A DNA stretch of 64,000 nt from Microbacter margulisiae (GTDB lineage: Bacteria > Bacteroidota > Bacteroidia > Bacteroidales > Paludibacteraceae), in the NCBI RefSeq assembly GCF_014192515.1, contig NZ_JACHYB010000001.1, forward strand, positions 744,001 to 808,000, read 5' to 3'. Both the position numbers and the translations under genes were made by a program. A model generated the notes under the pieces. The model searched no databases, had not been told where the DNA came from, and saw nothing but the letters and a program-made list of their open reading frames with translations. The number at the start of each line of letters is the position of its first letter. Positions within the stretch are counted from its first letter, which is position 1. Of this stretch, positions 37,605-48,479 are shown one piece after another.

Positions 37605-39347
37605 TTAATATCCAGGATTCTGTTTTAGCTGACGAGATGCATTAAGCACTGACTCCCCTATAGGATAAATGTCTGTATGATTGTCAGGATCCGGTTGTTT
37701 ATCCCACCATGTACCAGAATTAAACACACCCCAACGAATCAGATCTGTACGTCTACGACCTTCTACTAAAAACTCACGTCCCCATTCATCTATCATTTCT
37801 TGATCAGTTAATTGACTCCCATCAGGCTTATATAAGCTAGGTGATCCTGAAGGGTAATCTCTTTTACGAACATCATTCAGCAAAACAGCTGCCCCTGCCT
37901 TATCTCCAGCTCTATATTTACATTCTGCAAGCGAATAATAAATTTCAGCCAGCCTTATTTCAGCATAGGCAGAAGAAATTTTATTGGGATCGCTACTGGG
38001 ATAAAAGGGATACTTTACGGGGTAAATCCCAGAGTTATCGTCAGCATGAAGCATATCCGATTCTTTATCTGCAATTTTAGTCCCAGGCTTTGCTCCTAAA
38101 AACCACCCTGATTGATCTCGAATATAAAGAGGATATGGGCCCCCATCGCCTTTAATTGTATCCAATTGTCCATTGCTATCAGTGTAAGTAAGATATCCAT
38201 ATAGAAACATCCCTTGTCTTTTACTTCCACCTAAGTTCTTATATAACTGTAAACGATAATCATCTGGGTATTTTTGAAATTTCATAAAAGGCTTTCCCAA
38301 TGCAAAACTATATTCTACGCTATCTACATCTCTTCCTGGCTGTAGGGAATATTTTGGATTTGCATCTCCCCAATCTGTAAAGCCAAAATAACGCGGAGCT
38401 TGATAAGGCAACATCCACCAATACATGTCACTTCCATATTGCCAATGTGAAAGGCCATAAGACCCAGGGAATCCAAAAATAACTTCTTTCGAGGTAGAAT
38501 TTGTGTAATCAAATGGGCCATACCATGTAGAATCTAAAGCATACGTCCCATATTTGCCATCTATGATATCCTGGCATACTTGCGCACAAGAGTCAAACCT
38601 ATCTACCCCTGTCCAAACTTTTGAATTTAGGTACAGACGGACGAGTAATGCAGCGGCACCTCCTTTTGTCCAACGACCAATAGCATTGTCCCCTAATTGA
38701 TCGTTTGTATAAAGATTAGGTATCGCCTCTTTTAATTCTGACTCAATATAAGCAAACGCCACTTGAGGAGAAACTTGAGGTTCACCCTGTGACACACCTT
38801 GGACAGATGGGACAAGGACTATGTTTCTATAAAAATCTAATGCACGAATATACATCCAAGCTCTCATCACTCTGAGTTCCGCAATCATTTCATCTATTTG
38901 GGCTTGAGTAAAATCAACTTGCGCTAATTTCTGTGTATTATTTCGAATACCCTGTAAATCTTGCATAGAATTAGTCGCAAGGCAAATCCCCTCATAAAAA
39001 GCATTCCAAGCATCACTAGTAAAATTATCGTTAGCTGTCCATGTATGGTAGTGAAGTCTGGCAAATTCACCACCATTATACCAATCTCCTCCTCTGGTGG
39101 GGGTCATGAGCTGGTCAGCGCAATCTTCTTCCATTTCATATGTTTCATTTCCAGCGATAGACCAGTAACAGTGTTCAAACGAACGTATAAAATCCTGGAT
39201 TACATTTTGATGTGTTTGCAAGAAATTACTACCAGTAATAGTGCTATATACTTGTTCGTTAAGATTTGTGCAACCCCACATTAACATCAGAAAAATGAAT
39301 AATATACTTCTAATAAAGTATCTCATGTTATATTTATACGGTTTCAT
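37605..39347 (-). CDS. SusD/RagB-family surface glycan-binding lipoprotein
   Basis: 580 residues. A lipoprotein signal is seen, SILFIFLMLMWGC with Cys as the lipidated residue; the ATG at codon 8 (MRYFIRSILF) is an equally likely start. The SusD TPR-type body includes ELRVMRAWMYIRALDFYRNI and the C-terminal ISSAYAEIRLAEIYYSLAECKYRAGD, DEWGREFLVEGRRRTDLIRWG. It sits on the outside of the outer membrane as the lid of the SusC channel and binds oligosaccharides. It starts 20 bp after the susC stop, the standard SusC-SusD order. Confidence 0.95.
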   Translation of the reverse strand: MKPYKYNMRYFIRSILFIFLMLMWGCTNLNEQVYSTITGSNFLQTHQNVIQDFIRSFEHCYWSIAGNETYEMEEDCADQLMTPTRGGDWYNGGEFARLHYHTWTANDNFTSDAWNAFYEGICLATNSMQDLQGIRNNTQKLAQVDFTQAQIDEMIAELRVMRAWMYIRALDFYRNIVLVPSVQGVSQGEPQVSPQVAFAYIESELKEAIPNLYTNDQLGDNAIGRWTKGGAAALLVRLYLNSKVWTGVDRFDSCAQVCQDIIDGKYGTYALDSTWYGPFDYTNSTSKEVIFGFPGSYGLSHWQYGSDMYWWMLPYQAPRYFGFTDWGDANPKYSLQPGRDVDSVEYSFALGKPFMKFQKYPDDYRLQLYKNLGGSKRQGMFLYGYLTYTDSNGQLDTIKGDGGPYPLYIRDQSGWFLGAKPGTKIADKESDMLHADDNSGIYPVKYPFYPSSDPNKISSAYAEIRLAEIYYSLAECKYRAGDKAGAAVLLNDVRKRDYPSGSPSLYKPDGSQLTDQEMIDEWGREFLVEGRRRTDLIRWGVFNSGTWWDKQPDPDNHTDIYPIGESVLNASRQLKQNPGY

Positions 39348-41415
39348 TGTAATAATATGTTTTGTATTTATTCAAAATTAACTATTAATCCAAACATCAA
39401 CTGCATCGTGGATGGATAGTATGACAAGGAAGAATTCACTCCAGGATACAATCCATTAATATTTGTACTTTCAGGATCTCCACCAGTGAATTTTGTAAAG
39501 GTCTTCAGATTATTTGCGGTAACATATATTTTCATAGAATGAACATCTTTATTCTTAATGGGGACAGTATATCCCAAAGTCACATGATCAATTTTTATAA
39601 AATCACCTGGCTCAAGAAAATAATCTGACAATATTCCATAAGACGCATTATTGGTAAGTTTCGAATATTTACTATTTGAATTATACGCACAAGTTAGAAC
39701 GTTCGCCCCTAATTGTGTAGCTGGCGTCCCCATGTAAAATGCATTAGTATTAAATATTTTATATCCAAAAACACCGCGTAAAAAAATATCCAAACCCCAT
39801 TGCTTATAATCAAAATGGTTATCAAGATTTGCTGTAAATTTTGGTAATCCATTCCCCACAAATCGTCTATCATCAAAAGTAGCGCTACTTGCAGGTACAA
39901 CTTCGTTATTTTTATTATAAACTAATAATTCTCCATTTTTATCAACGCCAGCAGACTTTAGCATATAAAAACTCCCGATTCTTTTCCCTGCCTGTAAACG
40001 CTGTATTGTCCCTGGACTACCCGGTGCAGCCATACTCACAACATCAACATAATTTTGTCCCTGGAAAAGATTATTGGAAAAAGATAAGAATACATTATTG
40101 TCCGTAGCACAATTAAATGAAATGTTATATCTAAATTGTGTATTTTGTATCGCTTTGGCATTCAATTGTACTTCAATCCCTGAATTTCTCATACTACCTA
40201 CATTAGCATAAGTTTGTTGTACTAGATTGGGAGGATTTGGAACCGAATACCAACCTAACAAATCTTTATTGGTCCGCCTAAAATAATCAACGCTACCTGT
40301 TATTTTGCTGTTTAATACTTCAAAGTCAATCCCTGCATTAAAATTGATTGCTGTTTCCCAATGAAGATCATAATTAGCATTTTGAGTAGGTCCCCAATCT
40401 TGGTAAGTTACACCATCATATGGATAATAACCAAAACCACCATAAGTATTTTGGGAAAGATAATCTCCAAAATCCTGATTCCCTGTTATACCATAATCTG
40501 CTCTTAACTTCAATTCATTTAACCAAGAAAAGCTTTGCATAAATTTTTCTTGAGTTATGCGCCAAGCTATTGATGCCGCGGGGAAGCTTCCCCATTTATG
40601 GCTAAGACCAAATTTTGTTGACCCCTCACGCCTTAAGCTAGCCGTAACATAATACTTCTGATCATAATCATAGTTTAATCGTCCAAAAAAAGAAATAAGT
40701 TTAGAACTATTTTTATAAGACCCAACATTATTGATGCCTTGAACAAGGTTATAGCTCCCAGAACCCAAATTGTTATATGTTAACACATCCGAGGGAAATC
40801 CTTCATTAGCAGCATTAAATCCAGAAGCAACATTTTGTTCATAAGAATAGCCCCCCATCAATATGAAAGAATGTTTACCAATACTTTGGGTATAATTACC
40901 AAACCATTCTAAATTGTCTTGATCATACTGATCCAATGATTGAGACGCAGTACTACGTCCACTCCCATGAATAACAGTTGTATTGGTTGAAGGAACAAAA
41001 TTGTAGCCACGATATTCAGAAGACACATCACTCAAAATGATCTTGGTATATAGATTTTTGCAAATATTCAATTTTAACGATCCATCTATATCAAGATAAT
41101 TGATCCCTTGCTGAGCAAGTATTGTTTTTGCTGCTTCAACCGGATTATTGCCATTTCCCCCCCAATTAGATTGAATATAATTAAAACCACCTGATGTTTT
41201 ATCATAAATTGGTTGAGTAGGATTCATTGTCAACGCATAATTGAAATTAGAATAATCTGCCAAATTTGTCCATGCGTGACGAGGTGCTACATTGAATGTT
41301 ACAGTATACAAATTATCAGATGAAGTATGGTTAACATTGACTCGGGCACCGTATTCTCTTTTAAATGACCTTAAGTCAATACCGTGAGCTGTTTTGTAAT
41401 CAACTGATGCAAAAT

Positions 41416-42341
41416 GAATTCGTCTTGACTTTTACAAGCTTTAAATACTAAAAAAAGGGAAGAGCCGTTTTATGAAAAGCAAAACTATAAAACACCACTC
41501 TTCCCCATGTACTTAGTACTCGACAAAGATACAATAAATAAAGAAATAGTGCCATTCATCCCTGTACCCAAGAGAGGGTTCAGGACAAAGTGTGATATCG
41601 CCGAGATTGTTAACTGCATATTGTACAAATTAAAAACAGGTTGTCAATGGCATATGTTGCCCGTTAAAAGTTTATTTTCTAATGTCGTATTGCATTATAA
41701 GACTGTTTTCGGTTATTTTCGTACATGGTGTAAATCAGGAGTGTTACAACAAATCTGGTTTGGTTTATTGAATAAATACAGAGCCTCATTGGACATGTCC
41801 AGTGTTGATTTGGATGGCAGCCATACCCCCGCATTACGTGGAGGAGAACAGGTTGCTTATCAGGGTCGGAAGAAAAGGAAGACTACCAATGCTCTTTATC
41901 TTACAGACAGACAAGGTATCCCATTGGCCATATCAGACCCGATAGAAGGGAATCACAATGATTTACATCAAATTAAAGAACGTTTTACCGACATTATTGA
42001 TTCGCTGAATAACTCCGATATAAGAGTTGATGGTCTTTTTCTTAATGCCGATGCAGGTTTTGACTCTGCGGAGTTCAGAGAATTCTGTTCTTCCCATGAA
42101 ATAATACCCAACATCGCTATTAACTGGCGTAACGCAGCACATACGGATGATATATTCTTCGATGAATTGCTCTATCAGCAACGCTATTGCATAGAAAGAA
42201 CCAATGCATGGATGGATAGTTTCAGATCTCTATTGAACAGATTTGATGTTACTTGCTCCAGTTGGCAAAGCTTTAACCTTATCGCTTTTATCGTGATACT
42301 ACTTAAGAAAATTACTAAACAGAAAAAGTCAAGATGACTTC
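41416..42341 (+). mobile_element. IS5-family insertion sequence (ISL2-like), copy B, in susC
   Basis: 926 bp, same ends as copy A but opposite orientation. A 3-bp duplication AAT (ATT on the gene strand) is present at 41413-41415 and 42342-42344, fitting the ANT target of the ISL2 group. Inserted in the coding strand opposite to susC. Confidence 0.93.
41507..42337 (+). CDS. IS5-family transposase, copy B
   Basis: 276 residues, identical to the copy A protein: DLDGSH, LNADAGFDS and ERTNAWMDSF carry the DDE residues. Intact, so the element may be active or could be mobilised by copy A. Confidence 0.93.
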   Translation: MYLVLDKDTINKEIVPFIPVPKRGFRTKCDIAEIVNCILYKLKTGCQWHMLPVKSLFSNVVLHYKTVFGYFRTWCKSGVLQQIWFGLLNKYRASLDMSSVDLDGSHTPALRGGEQVAYQGRKKRKTTNALYLTDRQGIPLAISDPIEGNHNDLHQIKERFTDIIDSLNNSDIRVDGLFLNADAGFDSAEFREFCSSHEIIPNIAINWRNAAHTDDIFFDELLYQQRYCIERTNAWMDSFRSLLNRFDVTCSSWQSFNLIAFIVILLKKITKQKKSR

Positions 42342-43719
42342 AATAATTAGTTTTATTACCCCCGCCAGAAAACTGTAAAGTTTGCTTCTCTGAAAAGGCA
42401 GGAGAGTTCGTAACAGCTTTCATCCAATTGGTACTACCTCCAAAATCGACACCCCTTTTATTAGCCAAAAAATCATCTTTGGAGAGGACAGAAATATTAT
42501 CATTGACATAATTTAAAGTATAATAAGAGTTATACGTAAGATGAGGAGCTCCTTCTCCATGTTTTGTAGTAATAAGAATCACCCCATTACTTCCTTGTGA
42601 ACCATATATCGCTGATGCAGCTCCACTTTTTAATATATCAATGGATTGAATATCATCTTCATTCAAGTTGTTAATATCACCTCCAACAACGCCATCTATT
42701 ACATATAGTGGGCCTAATCCTGCATTACGAGAAGATACGCCCATTAACTGCAAGCTGGGGGTCGCATTAGGGTCTGCAGTTGCAGTGTTAGTTACTGACA
42801 AACCAGCAACCTGTCCTTGTAAAGACATAAGGGCACTGTTTCCACCTATAGTAGGCAAGTTTTTTGCGCTTAGATGCGTAATAGAACTAGAAATTTCTTT
42901 TTTATTAAGCGTTCCATATCCAATCACCAACACTTCATTTAGAGAAGTTGCTGATTCACTTAATGTTATATTAATAGACTTTTTCTCTACAATCTTCATT
43001 TCTTGGTTTTGCATTCCAATAAACGAAAATTCTAACGTTTGCCCGGGAGAAACATTTTGCAGTGTGTAATTTCCATCTGCATCTGTAATCGTTCCTTTCG
43101 ATGTCCCTTGAATAATAACGGTTACCCCTGGAAGAGGTTCGCCTTTATTGTCAACTACTCTACCTGTAATTTTTTCCGTACCTTTTTGAGATGACGGTAC
43201 AGTGTATTCCTTTACATTTTGTTTTAGAAATAGGGCAATAAGATTACTGGACTCCATTTTATAACCTATTCCTAATTTTGGCAACAACAAGGATAGGGTT
43301 TGCTCAATCGAGCCGTTATCTATGTTTATTGTACATAACTGATCCAACCCTTTCAAGTCTACATTGTAAAAAAAACGATATTTACTTTGCGTTTCTATCA
43401 GCTTAATGATGTCTTTCAAGGGTTGCTGTTTGACATTGATGCTGATTTGTGCATTCAGGAAAAGAGGGAAAAATGTCAATAGTACAAAAAAGCACCACAT
43501 GACATTGCTTTTCCATCTCCTTTTTTTTGTGTTGTTTTCTTTTGTTCTCATACGCGTTAAATTTAAAATTAACATTCAAAAGTATCATCTCAATTATATA
43601 TACAGACAAGAAATGAAATTCCACTATCTTACTTCGAATTTTAACACATGAGTCAAAAAGAAAGCAACAATCCGATTTATTTTCAGATTGTTGCTTGACA
43701 AAAAGAGACGAGTAGATAA

Positions 43720-44730
43720 TTATTTGTTTTTTTCAAACAACACTACTTCGTGATTTTCCATCATGAACTCTAATGGAGAAGTTAATGCCAACAAGTTGAG
43801 TACGCTTTCTAAACTGGTATTATTAAGGGTTCCAGTATAATGCTGATGTTTTAATGCTTCGGACGCAAATACCAGATCGATATTGTATTTTCGTTCAAGG
43901 GTTTGGGCTATCTCTTCTAACGATTCGTTTTCAATTCTCAATTCATTATAACGCCAATCTGCAAAGTCAATCGCATTCGTTACATTTTCCAATGTCCTTT
44001 TATGGGTAACCCTGTTGTATTCTATTCGTTCATTCGGGATAAGCACATCTTTTCCCTCCGGTGTTCCAACACTTACTTTGCCTTTAATCAACACGGACGA
44101 TACGGTTTTATCATCATCATAGGCTTTGACAACAAACTCTGTTCCAAGCGCTTCTACAGAAATATTGTTGCACTCTACAATAAAAGGCTTAGCAGCATTA
44201 TGTGCAACTTCAAAATAAGCCTCTCCGGTTAGATGAAGCTCCCTCTTTTGTACATTAAAACCAGGATCACACACCAATTGAGACTGTGAATTTAGCCAGA
44301 CCTTCGTTCCATCAGCCAAAACTACACTTGCCTTTTGTCCTTTATCAACAGAAACAATATATGGAGAAGTATCTGTATCTATGACGCTTCTCCCTGACAT
44401 GTAAAGATACATGCCCAATGCAGAAAGTAAAGGTAATAGTATGATGGCCACTTTATACAACCAATTGATTTTTGTTCCATACGGGTGTTTAGATTTTACA
44501 TCCTTTTTCCCAATTTCTTTTTGGATAGCACTGAGCATACAAGATTGTATTGCAGGGTCAATTCCGGAGGAGGCATTTCCAATTTGCATTTCAAACCAAT
44601 TCGAAAGTGACGGATCATTTTTCATCCATTCGATTAGCCTAGCAATCTCCTCGTCAGATGCATTGCCGGATACATATCGTTCAAAGATTTTAATATATTC
44701 TTCCTGATTCATATATATTTTATCTGTCAT
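43720..44730 (-). CDS. FecR-family anti-sigma factor
   Basis: The frame opens at 44805, but that start would overlap the sigma gene; the ATG at 44730 (MTDKIYMNQEEYIKIFERYVSG) or the one at 44712 (MNQEEYIKIF) fits the family. The N-terminal cytoplasmic part binds sigma; one membrane helix follows (VAIILLPLLSALGMYLYMSG). The periplasmic FecR domain (VSVDKGQKASVVLADGTKVWLNSQS, LTGEAYFEVAH, VEALGTEFVVKAY) and a C-terminal STN-binding-like DUF4974 domain (NIDLVFASEALKHQHYTGTL) complete it. It relays the SusC signal to the ECF sigma encoded just upstream. Confidence 0.93.
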   Translation of the reverse strand: MTDKIYMNQEEYIKIFERYVSGNASDEEIARLIEWMKNDPSLSNWFEMQIGNASSGIDPAIQSCMLSAIQKEIGKKDVKSKHPYGTKINWLYKVAIILLPLLSALGMYLYMSGRSVIDTDTSPYIVSVDKGQKASVVLADGTKVWLNSQSQLVCDPGFNVQKRELHLTGEAYFEVAHNAAKPFIVECNNISVEALGTEFVVKAYDDDKTVSSVLIKGKVSVGTPEGKDVLIPNERIEYNRVTHKRTLENVTNAIDFADWRYNELRIENESLEEIAQTLERKYNIDLVFASEALKHQHYTGTLNNTSLESVLNLLALTSPLEFMMENHEVVLFEKNK

Positions 44731-44801
44731 TATTATACAGTTGAGATATAGTTTTGTGCTATTCAGAGAAAAGTAATTAGGACATTTCAGGGGATCAAAA
44801 A

Positions 44802-45365
44802 TCAAATTATCAAAATACAGTTTATATAGTGTTTTAAGTTGTTTTTCATATAAATCAATGCTTTAGCTAGTTGTGTTTCGATTGTACTTTCTGAAATATG
44901 CATTTTCTCGGCTATCCGTTTATTTGACATGCCATATTTACGGCTCAAAATGAAAATTTCCTTTCGTTTTGGAGGCAATTCTCCAATAAGTTTGTCAATA
45001 AGACTCTCCAGTATCTTCCGGTCAACCTCTTTTTCCGTTGTATTATCATATTGCTGTTCTGTAATACTCTTTTTTATATATTCAGTATAAACATACTTTA
45101 CAGTTTCATGTTCATATTCATTCAAAAGCAGGTTTTTGGCTATTGTACATAAAAATGAAAGAAATGATTTGTCCGGATCTATTTTGTTCCGTTGTTCCCA
45201 TATTTTAACAAATGTACGCTGAACTAACTCTTCGGTAATATAACGATTACCATGTGTCATTTTCAGCATAAAATTATATAATTTACTACTGTAACGATTA
45301 TACAAGCTCTCAAATGCTGAAGAACTTCCTTTAGCAAGTAACTGCAATTCCTCCTTTTCTGTCAT
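44802..45365 (-). CDS. ECF-type RNA polymerase sigma factor (FecI-like)
   Basis: 187 residues with sigma region 2 (LYNRYSSKLYNFMLKMTHGN, RTFVKIWEQRNKI) and region 4 helix-turn-helix (SNKRIAEKMHISESTIETQLAKAL). It is the first gene of PUL A and with the FecR protein forms the sigma/anti-sigma pair expected to switch on susCD and the downstream glycosidase genes when the STN-SusC binds substrate. Its own promoter was not identified. With susC split the loop would be broken, leaving sigma constitutively held by FecR or unregulated. Confidence 0.93.
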   Translation of the reverse strand: MTEKEELQLLAKGSSSAFESLYNRYSSKLYNFMLKMTHGNRYITEELVQRTFVKIWEQRNKIDPDKSFLSFLCTIAKNLLLNEYEHETVKYVYTEYIKKSITEQQYDNTTEKEVDRKILESLIDKLIGELPPKRKEIFILSRKYGMSNKRIAEKMHISESTIETQLAKALIYMKNNLKHYINCILII

Positions 45366-45663
45366 TGTATTACGATTTTGAAGGTTACAAACGTTAGAAG
45401 ATTAATAAAGAATCTCTTTCTCTTTAGAGAGAAATATGTACATTCATACTGAATGAAAAAGCATTGGGATTTTATGTTTGAAGGCAAAGATATATAAATT
45501 ATATGATTAATATCTGCTTAAATATTACATTTTACTCAAATTCTAGATTTACCGTTCGCATTAAATTTAGTTTATTGATAAACAACGAAATATATACTGT
45601 TATAAATTAAATTCTTGCGTTATATAACATTCTCGACTCTTCTTTTGATTGACAAAATTTCAA

Positions 45664-45744
45664 ATAACCATACTCATCCTTCCCTTGCTGATATTAGTTC
45701 ATAAGAACATTTTGAATAATTGCACTGTAAACTATACAGAAGAA
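45664..45744 (-). repeat. Dispersed imperfect 80-bp repeat, copy 2
   Basis: Aligns with 16840-16918 through ATAACCATACTCATCCTT, GCTGATA, TTAGTTCATAA and TGTAAACTATACAGA. It lies after the 3' hairpin of the GH2 beta-galactosidase gene. Confidence 0.75.
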
Positions 45745-45781
45745 ATGATATGATTTATCTCGAAAAAATTCTGAAACGTAA

Positions 45782-45817
45782 AATAAGCTACCAACCTGTT
45801 ATGATCAGTAGCTTATT
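45782..45817 (-). terminator. Hairpin at the 3' end of PUL B
   Basis: 10-bp stem AATAAGCTAC / GTAGCTTATT about 100 bp after the GH2 beta-galactosidase stop codon; only a short T stretch follows on the minus strand. Confidence 0.5.
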
Positions 45818-45919
45818 CACCTTTTTGCCTACAAATTAATACCTGAGAAAAATCAATTAACCCACAACCATACGTCAAAAATAGAACATCAATAAAAGAT
45901 TGAAATCAAGCATGAAGCG

Positions 45920-48367
45920 CTATCTCACAGAATGAATTATAATGGAAGCAGGTTTCAGTCCTCGAGAAAAAGCTTGTAATTTGATAATTCCTGCCTGTTT
46001 GGTTGATTTAACAATTACCAGGCAACGACCCTTCCATGCTTTTCTTTGAGGAAGTTGATAGCTTTCCGTACTCACAGGATTCGCATTCCCTACACCCACA
46101 ATAGTTCCTTGTCCTTGAATTTGAAATTTTATCAAATTCTCAGCTTTAGGATCTCGAACGCCGTCAACATCTGTTATTTCAACAGTTACATAACTTAAAT
46201 CTTGATTATCGGCATGTATTTGCGTCCTATCAGCAGAAAGTTTTATTAAGGCGGGGGCCTTAGCCGTTTTAAGTATGGATACATTGACAGGCTTCGTTTC
46301 TGAATATCCAATAGCTTTGAGTGTGCCTGGCTGATATGGGACTTGCCAGATAGCCATATATTTTGTAGAACTATTGGTTTTTTTCCTTCCCAACGATTTG
46401 CCATTTAAAAATAGCTCCACTTGGTCACAAGAAGAATAAACATATACTTTTAATGGTTTATTCTTATATCCTTGCCAGTTCCAATCTGCAATTACATCTT
46501 GCCAATTCCATTTACTCCACAATGCCCGATTCGGATTTACTTTAAATGAAGGCACTGGATTCTTGACAAATATCGATAACTGATTCTTTTTCCAAAGAGC
46601 ATCCCGATAGAATGACTGTGACCGTTTCCATCCACAAATATCTATATCTCCACAATATGCTAAGTTCCAGGGATAAAAATCACATGATTGAGGATATCCC
46701 CGCCAACCAATACTAGCTTCACCTATATAATCAAAAGCAGTCCACACAAAATCACCAATTACCCAAGGATGGTCTAATACCGCCATCCAATACTCATAAG
46801 CTTCTAAAGAATATGACTCTGTGGCAAAAATAATCCGATTAGGATGCCGTAAATGATCTGGTTCATATTGATCCCTTGCATAATTATAACCACAAACGTC
46901 CAAATTTGAGAAAAACGGATCTTTATTTTTATTTACGCTATTAACAGCAGCAGTAACACCCCTGCTTTGATCCATCATACGAACGTATTTGGATAATTTA
47001 CTAGCTACATTTACAACTTTAGCACTATCCATATCTGGAATTTCATTACCAATACTCCACATAATAATTGATGGATGATTACGATCCCGTTGAATCATGC
47101 TTTTAATGTCTCTATGCCACCATTTATCAAAATACAAATGATAATCAAATGGATTTTTACCATTTTCCCACATATCAAATGCTTCATCAATTACCATTAA
47201 ACCAATACTATCACACGCGGACAAAAATGCTGGAGATGGAGGATTATGAGCACATCTGACAGCATTAAACCCACTGGCTTTTAAAAGTTCTATCCTTCGG
47301 ATCTCTGCCCTATCATATGCTTTAGCCCCTAACGGACCATTATCTTGATGGACAGCTCCTCCTTTTAGTTTTATTGTTTCTCCATTCAGCCTGAATCCTT
47401 TTACAGCATCGTAGGAAAGTGTTCTAATTCCAAATACGGTTTTAAGACTGTCCTGTAATTGCGTATTCAAATAAACCTTTGTAATAGCTGCATATAAATT
47501 TGGGGTATCAATTGACCACAAATTTGGAGAAGAAATATTTGCATACTGCTTAAACTGATAATTCGAATCTGATGCTATTTTTTGTTCAGATATAATCTTT
47601 GTTACATTGTTGCCATGGTTATCCAATAAACATGTAACTAATTTTATATTAGCGACTGAATCAGTTTTATTTTGCACTATAGTTTTAACATTTATATCAG
47701 CAGTTTTTTTACTAACCTGTGGTGTTGTAACAGACACTCCCCAATGAGCAACATGTATTGGATTCAATATAGTTAACCACACATGACGATATATACCTGA
47801 CCCAGAATACCAACGACTATTTTGTCCTTCATTTTTTACCTGAACTGCCAATACGTTTTCCTTCCCAAATCTAATTTTATCAGTAATATCATACCAAAAA
47901 CTAGTATAGCCATAAGGGTGAAATCCTAAATGCTGTCCATTTAGCCAAACATCAGCATTCATGTAAACCCCATCAAATTCAATTAATACTGTTTTTTTCG
48001 TTTGATACAATGGCATTATAAATATTTTTCGATACCAACCAGTACCCCCTATTGTAAAGCCACCACCTACTTGGCTTATTGCATCTTGATTAAAGGGGGA
48101 ACTGGTTCCAGGTAAATTTTCTATACTCCAATCATGAGGTAAATCCACCTTACACCATCGCGTATCATCAAATTTCATTGCTTCCGCTCCCTGTGCTCCC
48201 CCTTTATGAAAAAGCCAGTTATTATCAAAAAGAATCTTTTCTCTTTTAACATTGGTCCCATTTAACACTATTGAAGCTGAATACTGTCCTTGAACACAAA
48301 CAGAGTTCAATATCATCTGTAAGAACAGAATCAGTGATATACGGTATAATTTTATTTTTTGACACAT
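45920..48367 (-). CDS. GH2 beta-galactosidase
   Basis: 815 residues with signal peptide (LYRISLILFLQMILNSVCVQGQ). Domain order: sugar-binding jelly roll (WLFHKGGAQG to GVYMNADVWLNGQHLGFHPYGY), Ig-like domain, TIM barrel, then DUF4982 and further Ig-like domains. The catalytic acid/base Glu is in MWSIGNEIPD; the nucleophile Glu is in FATESYSLEAYEYW. It is expected to release terminal beta-galactose. It lies 112 bp after the ROK kinase gene, last in PUL B. AT-rich, in contrast to the block upstream of it. Confidence 0.93.
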   Translation of the reverse strand: MCQKIKLYRISLILFLQMILNSVCVQGQYSASIVLNGTNVKREKILFDNNWLFHKGGAQGAEAMKFDDTRWCKVDLPHDWSIENLPGTSSPFNQDAISQVGGGFTIGGTGWYRKIFIMPLYQTKKTVLIEFDGVYMNADVWLNGQHLGFHPYGYTSFWYDITDKIRFGKENVLAVQVKNEGQNSRWYSGSGIYRHVWLTILNPIHVAHWGVSVTTPQVSKKTADINVKTIVQNKTDSVANIKLVTCLLDNHGNNVTKIISEQKIASDSNYQFKQYANISSPNLWSIDTPNLYAAITKVYLNTQLQDSLKTVFGIRTLSYDAVKGFRLNGETIKLKGGAVHQDNGPLGAKAYDRAEIRRIELLKASGFNAVRCAHNPPSPAFLSACDSIGLMVIDEAFDMWENGKNPFDYHLYFDKWWHRDIKSMIQRDRNHPSIIMWSIGNEIPDMDSAKVVNVASKLSKYVRMMDQSRGVTAAVNSVNKNKDPFFSNLDVCGYNYARDQYEPDHLRHPNRIIFATESYSLEAYEYWMAVLDHPWVIGDFVWTAFDYIGEASIGWRGYPQSCDFYPWNLAYCGDIDICGWKRSQSFYRDALWKKNQLSIFVKNPVPSFKVNPNRALWSKWNWQDVIADWNWQGYKNKPLKVYVYSSCDQVELFLNGKSLGRKKTNSSTKYMAIWQVPYQPGTLKAIGYSETKPVNVSILKTAKAPALIKLSADRTQIHADNQDLSYVTVEITDVDGVRDPKAENLIKFQIQGQGTIVGVGNANPVSTESYQLPQRKAWKGRCLVIVKSTKQAGIIKLQAFSRGLKPASIIIHSVR

Positions 48368-48479
48368 AACTAGTAATTTAATAATAACAATTTCAAATAA
48401 GATATATAAGCTTATACTTCAGTCTATCTTTTCATTTATTCATCGTAACACTAGCATTCATCATCAACCGACAGGCATA

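Larger units (their letters stand above)
39368..43575 (-). pseudogene. SusC-type TonB-dependent transporter with STN domain, split by IS5-family element
   Basis: The 5' part (43575-42345) encodes a signal peptide, an STN signalling domain (ISINVKQQPLKDIIKLIETQ), a carboxypeptidase-regulatory-like domain (ITGRVVDNKGEPLPGVTV), the TonB-plug start VLVIGYGTLNKKEISSSI and ends at GGGNKTNY. The 3' part resumes at FASVDYKTAHGIDLRSF and encodes the barrel to the stop at 39368. Removing the element and one ATT copy restores ACT AAT TAT TTT GCA in frame, about 1090 codons. The STN domain would signal to the FecR anti-sigma encoded upstream. As sequenced there is no full barrel, so import and signalling by PUL A should fail. 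Confidence 0.94.
45366..45919. other. Intergenic region between PUL A regulator and PUL B
   Basis: 554 bp without a gene. It holds a small palindrome (TTTCTCT-TTAG-AGAGAAA, 45417-45434) just upstream of the sigma factor gene, one copy of the dispersed repeat at 45664-45744, and the hairpin at 45782-45817. The sigma factor promoter should be here but no TAnnTTTG box stands out. Confidence 0.55.

Noticed and set aside
36511..42341. The segment between the two IS5-family copies as an imported composite transposon
   Set aside because: The susC frame is continuous across copy B with a clean ATT duplication, so copy B jumped into an already resident susC rather than bringing the segment with it.
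39368..43575. An IS-mediated inversion as the cause of the split susC
   Set aside because: Both susC parts are on the same strand, in the right order, and join in frame when the element is removed; an inversion would have flipped the 3' part.
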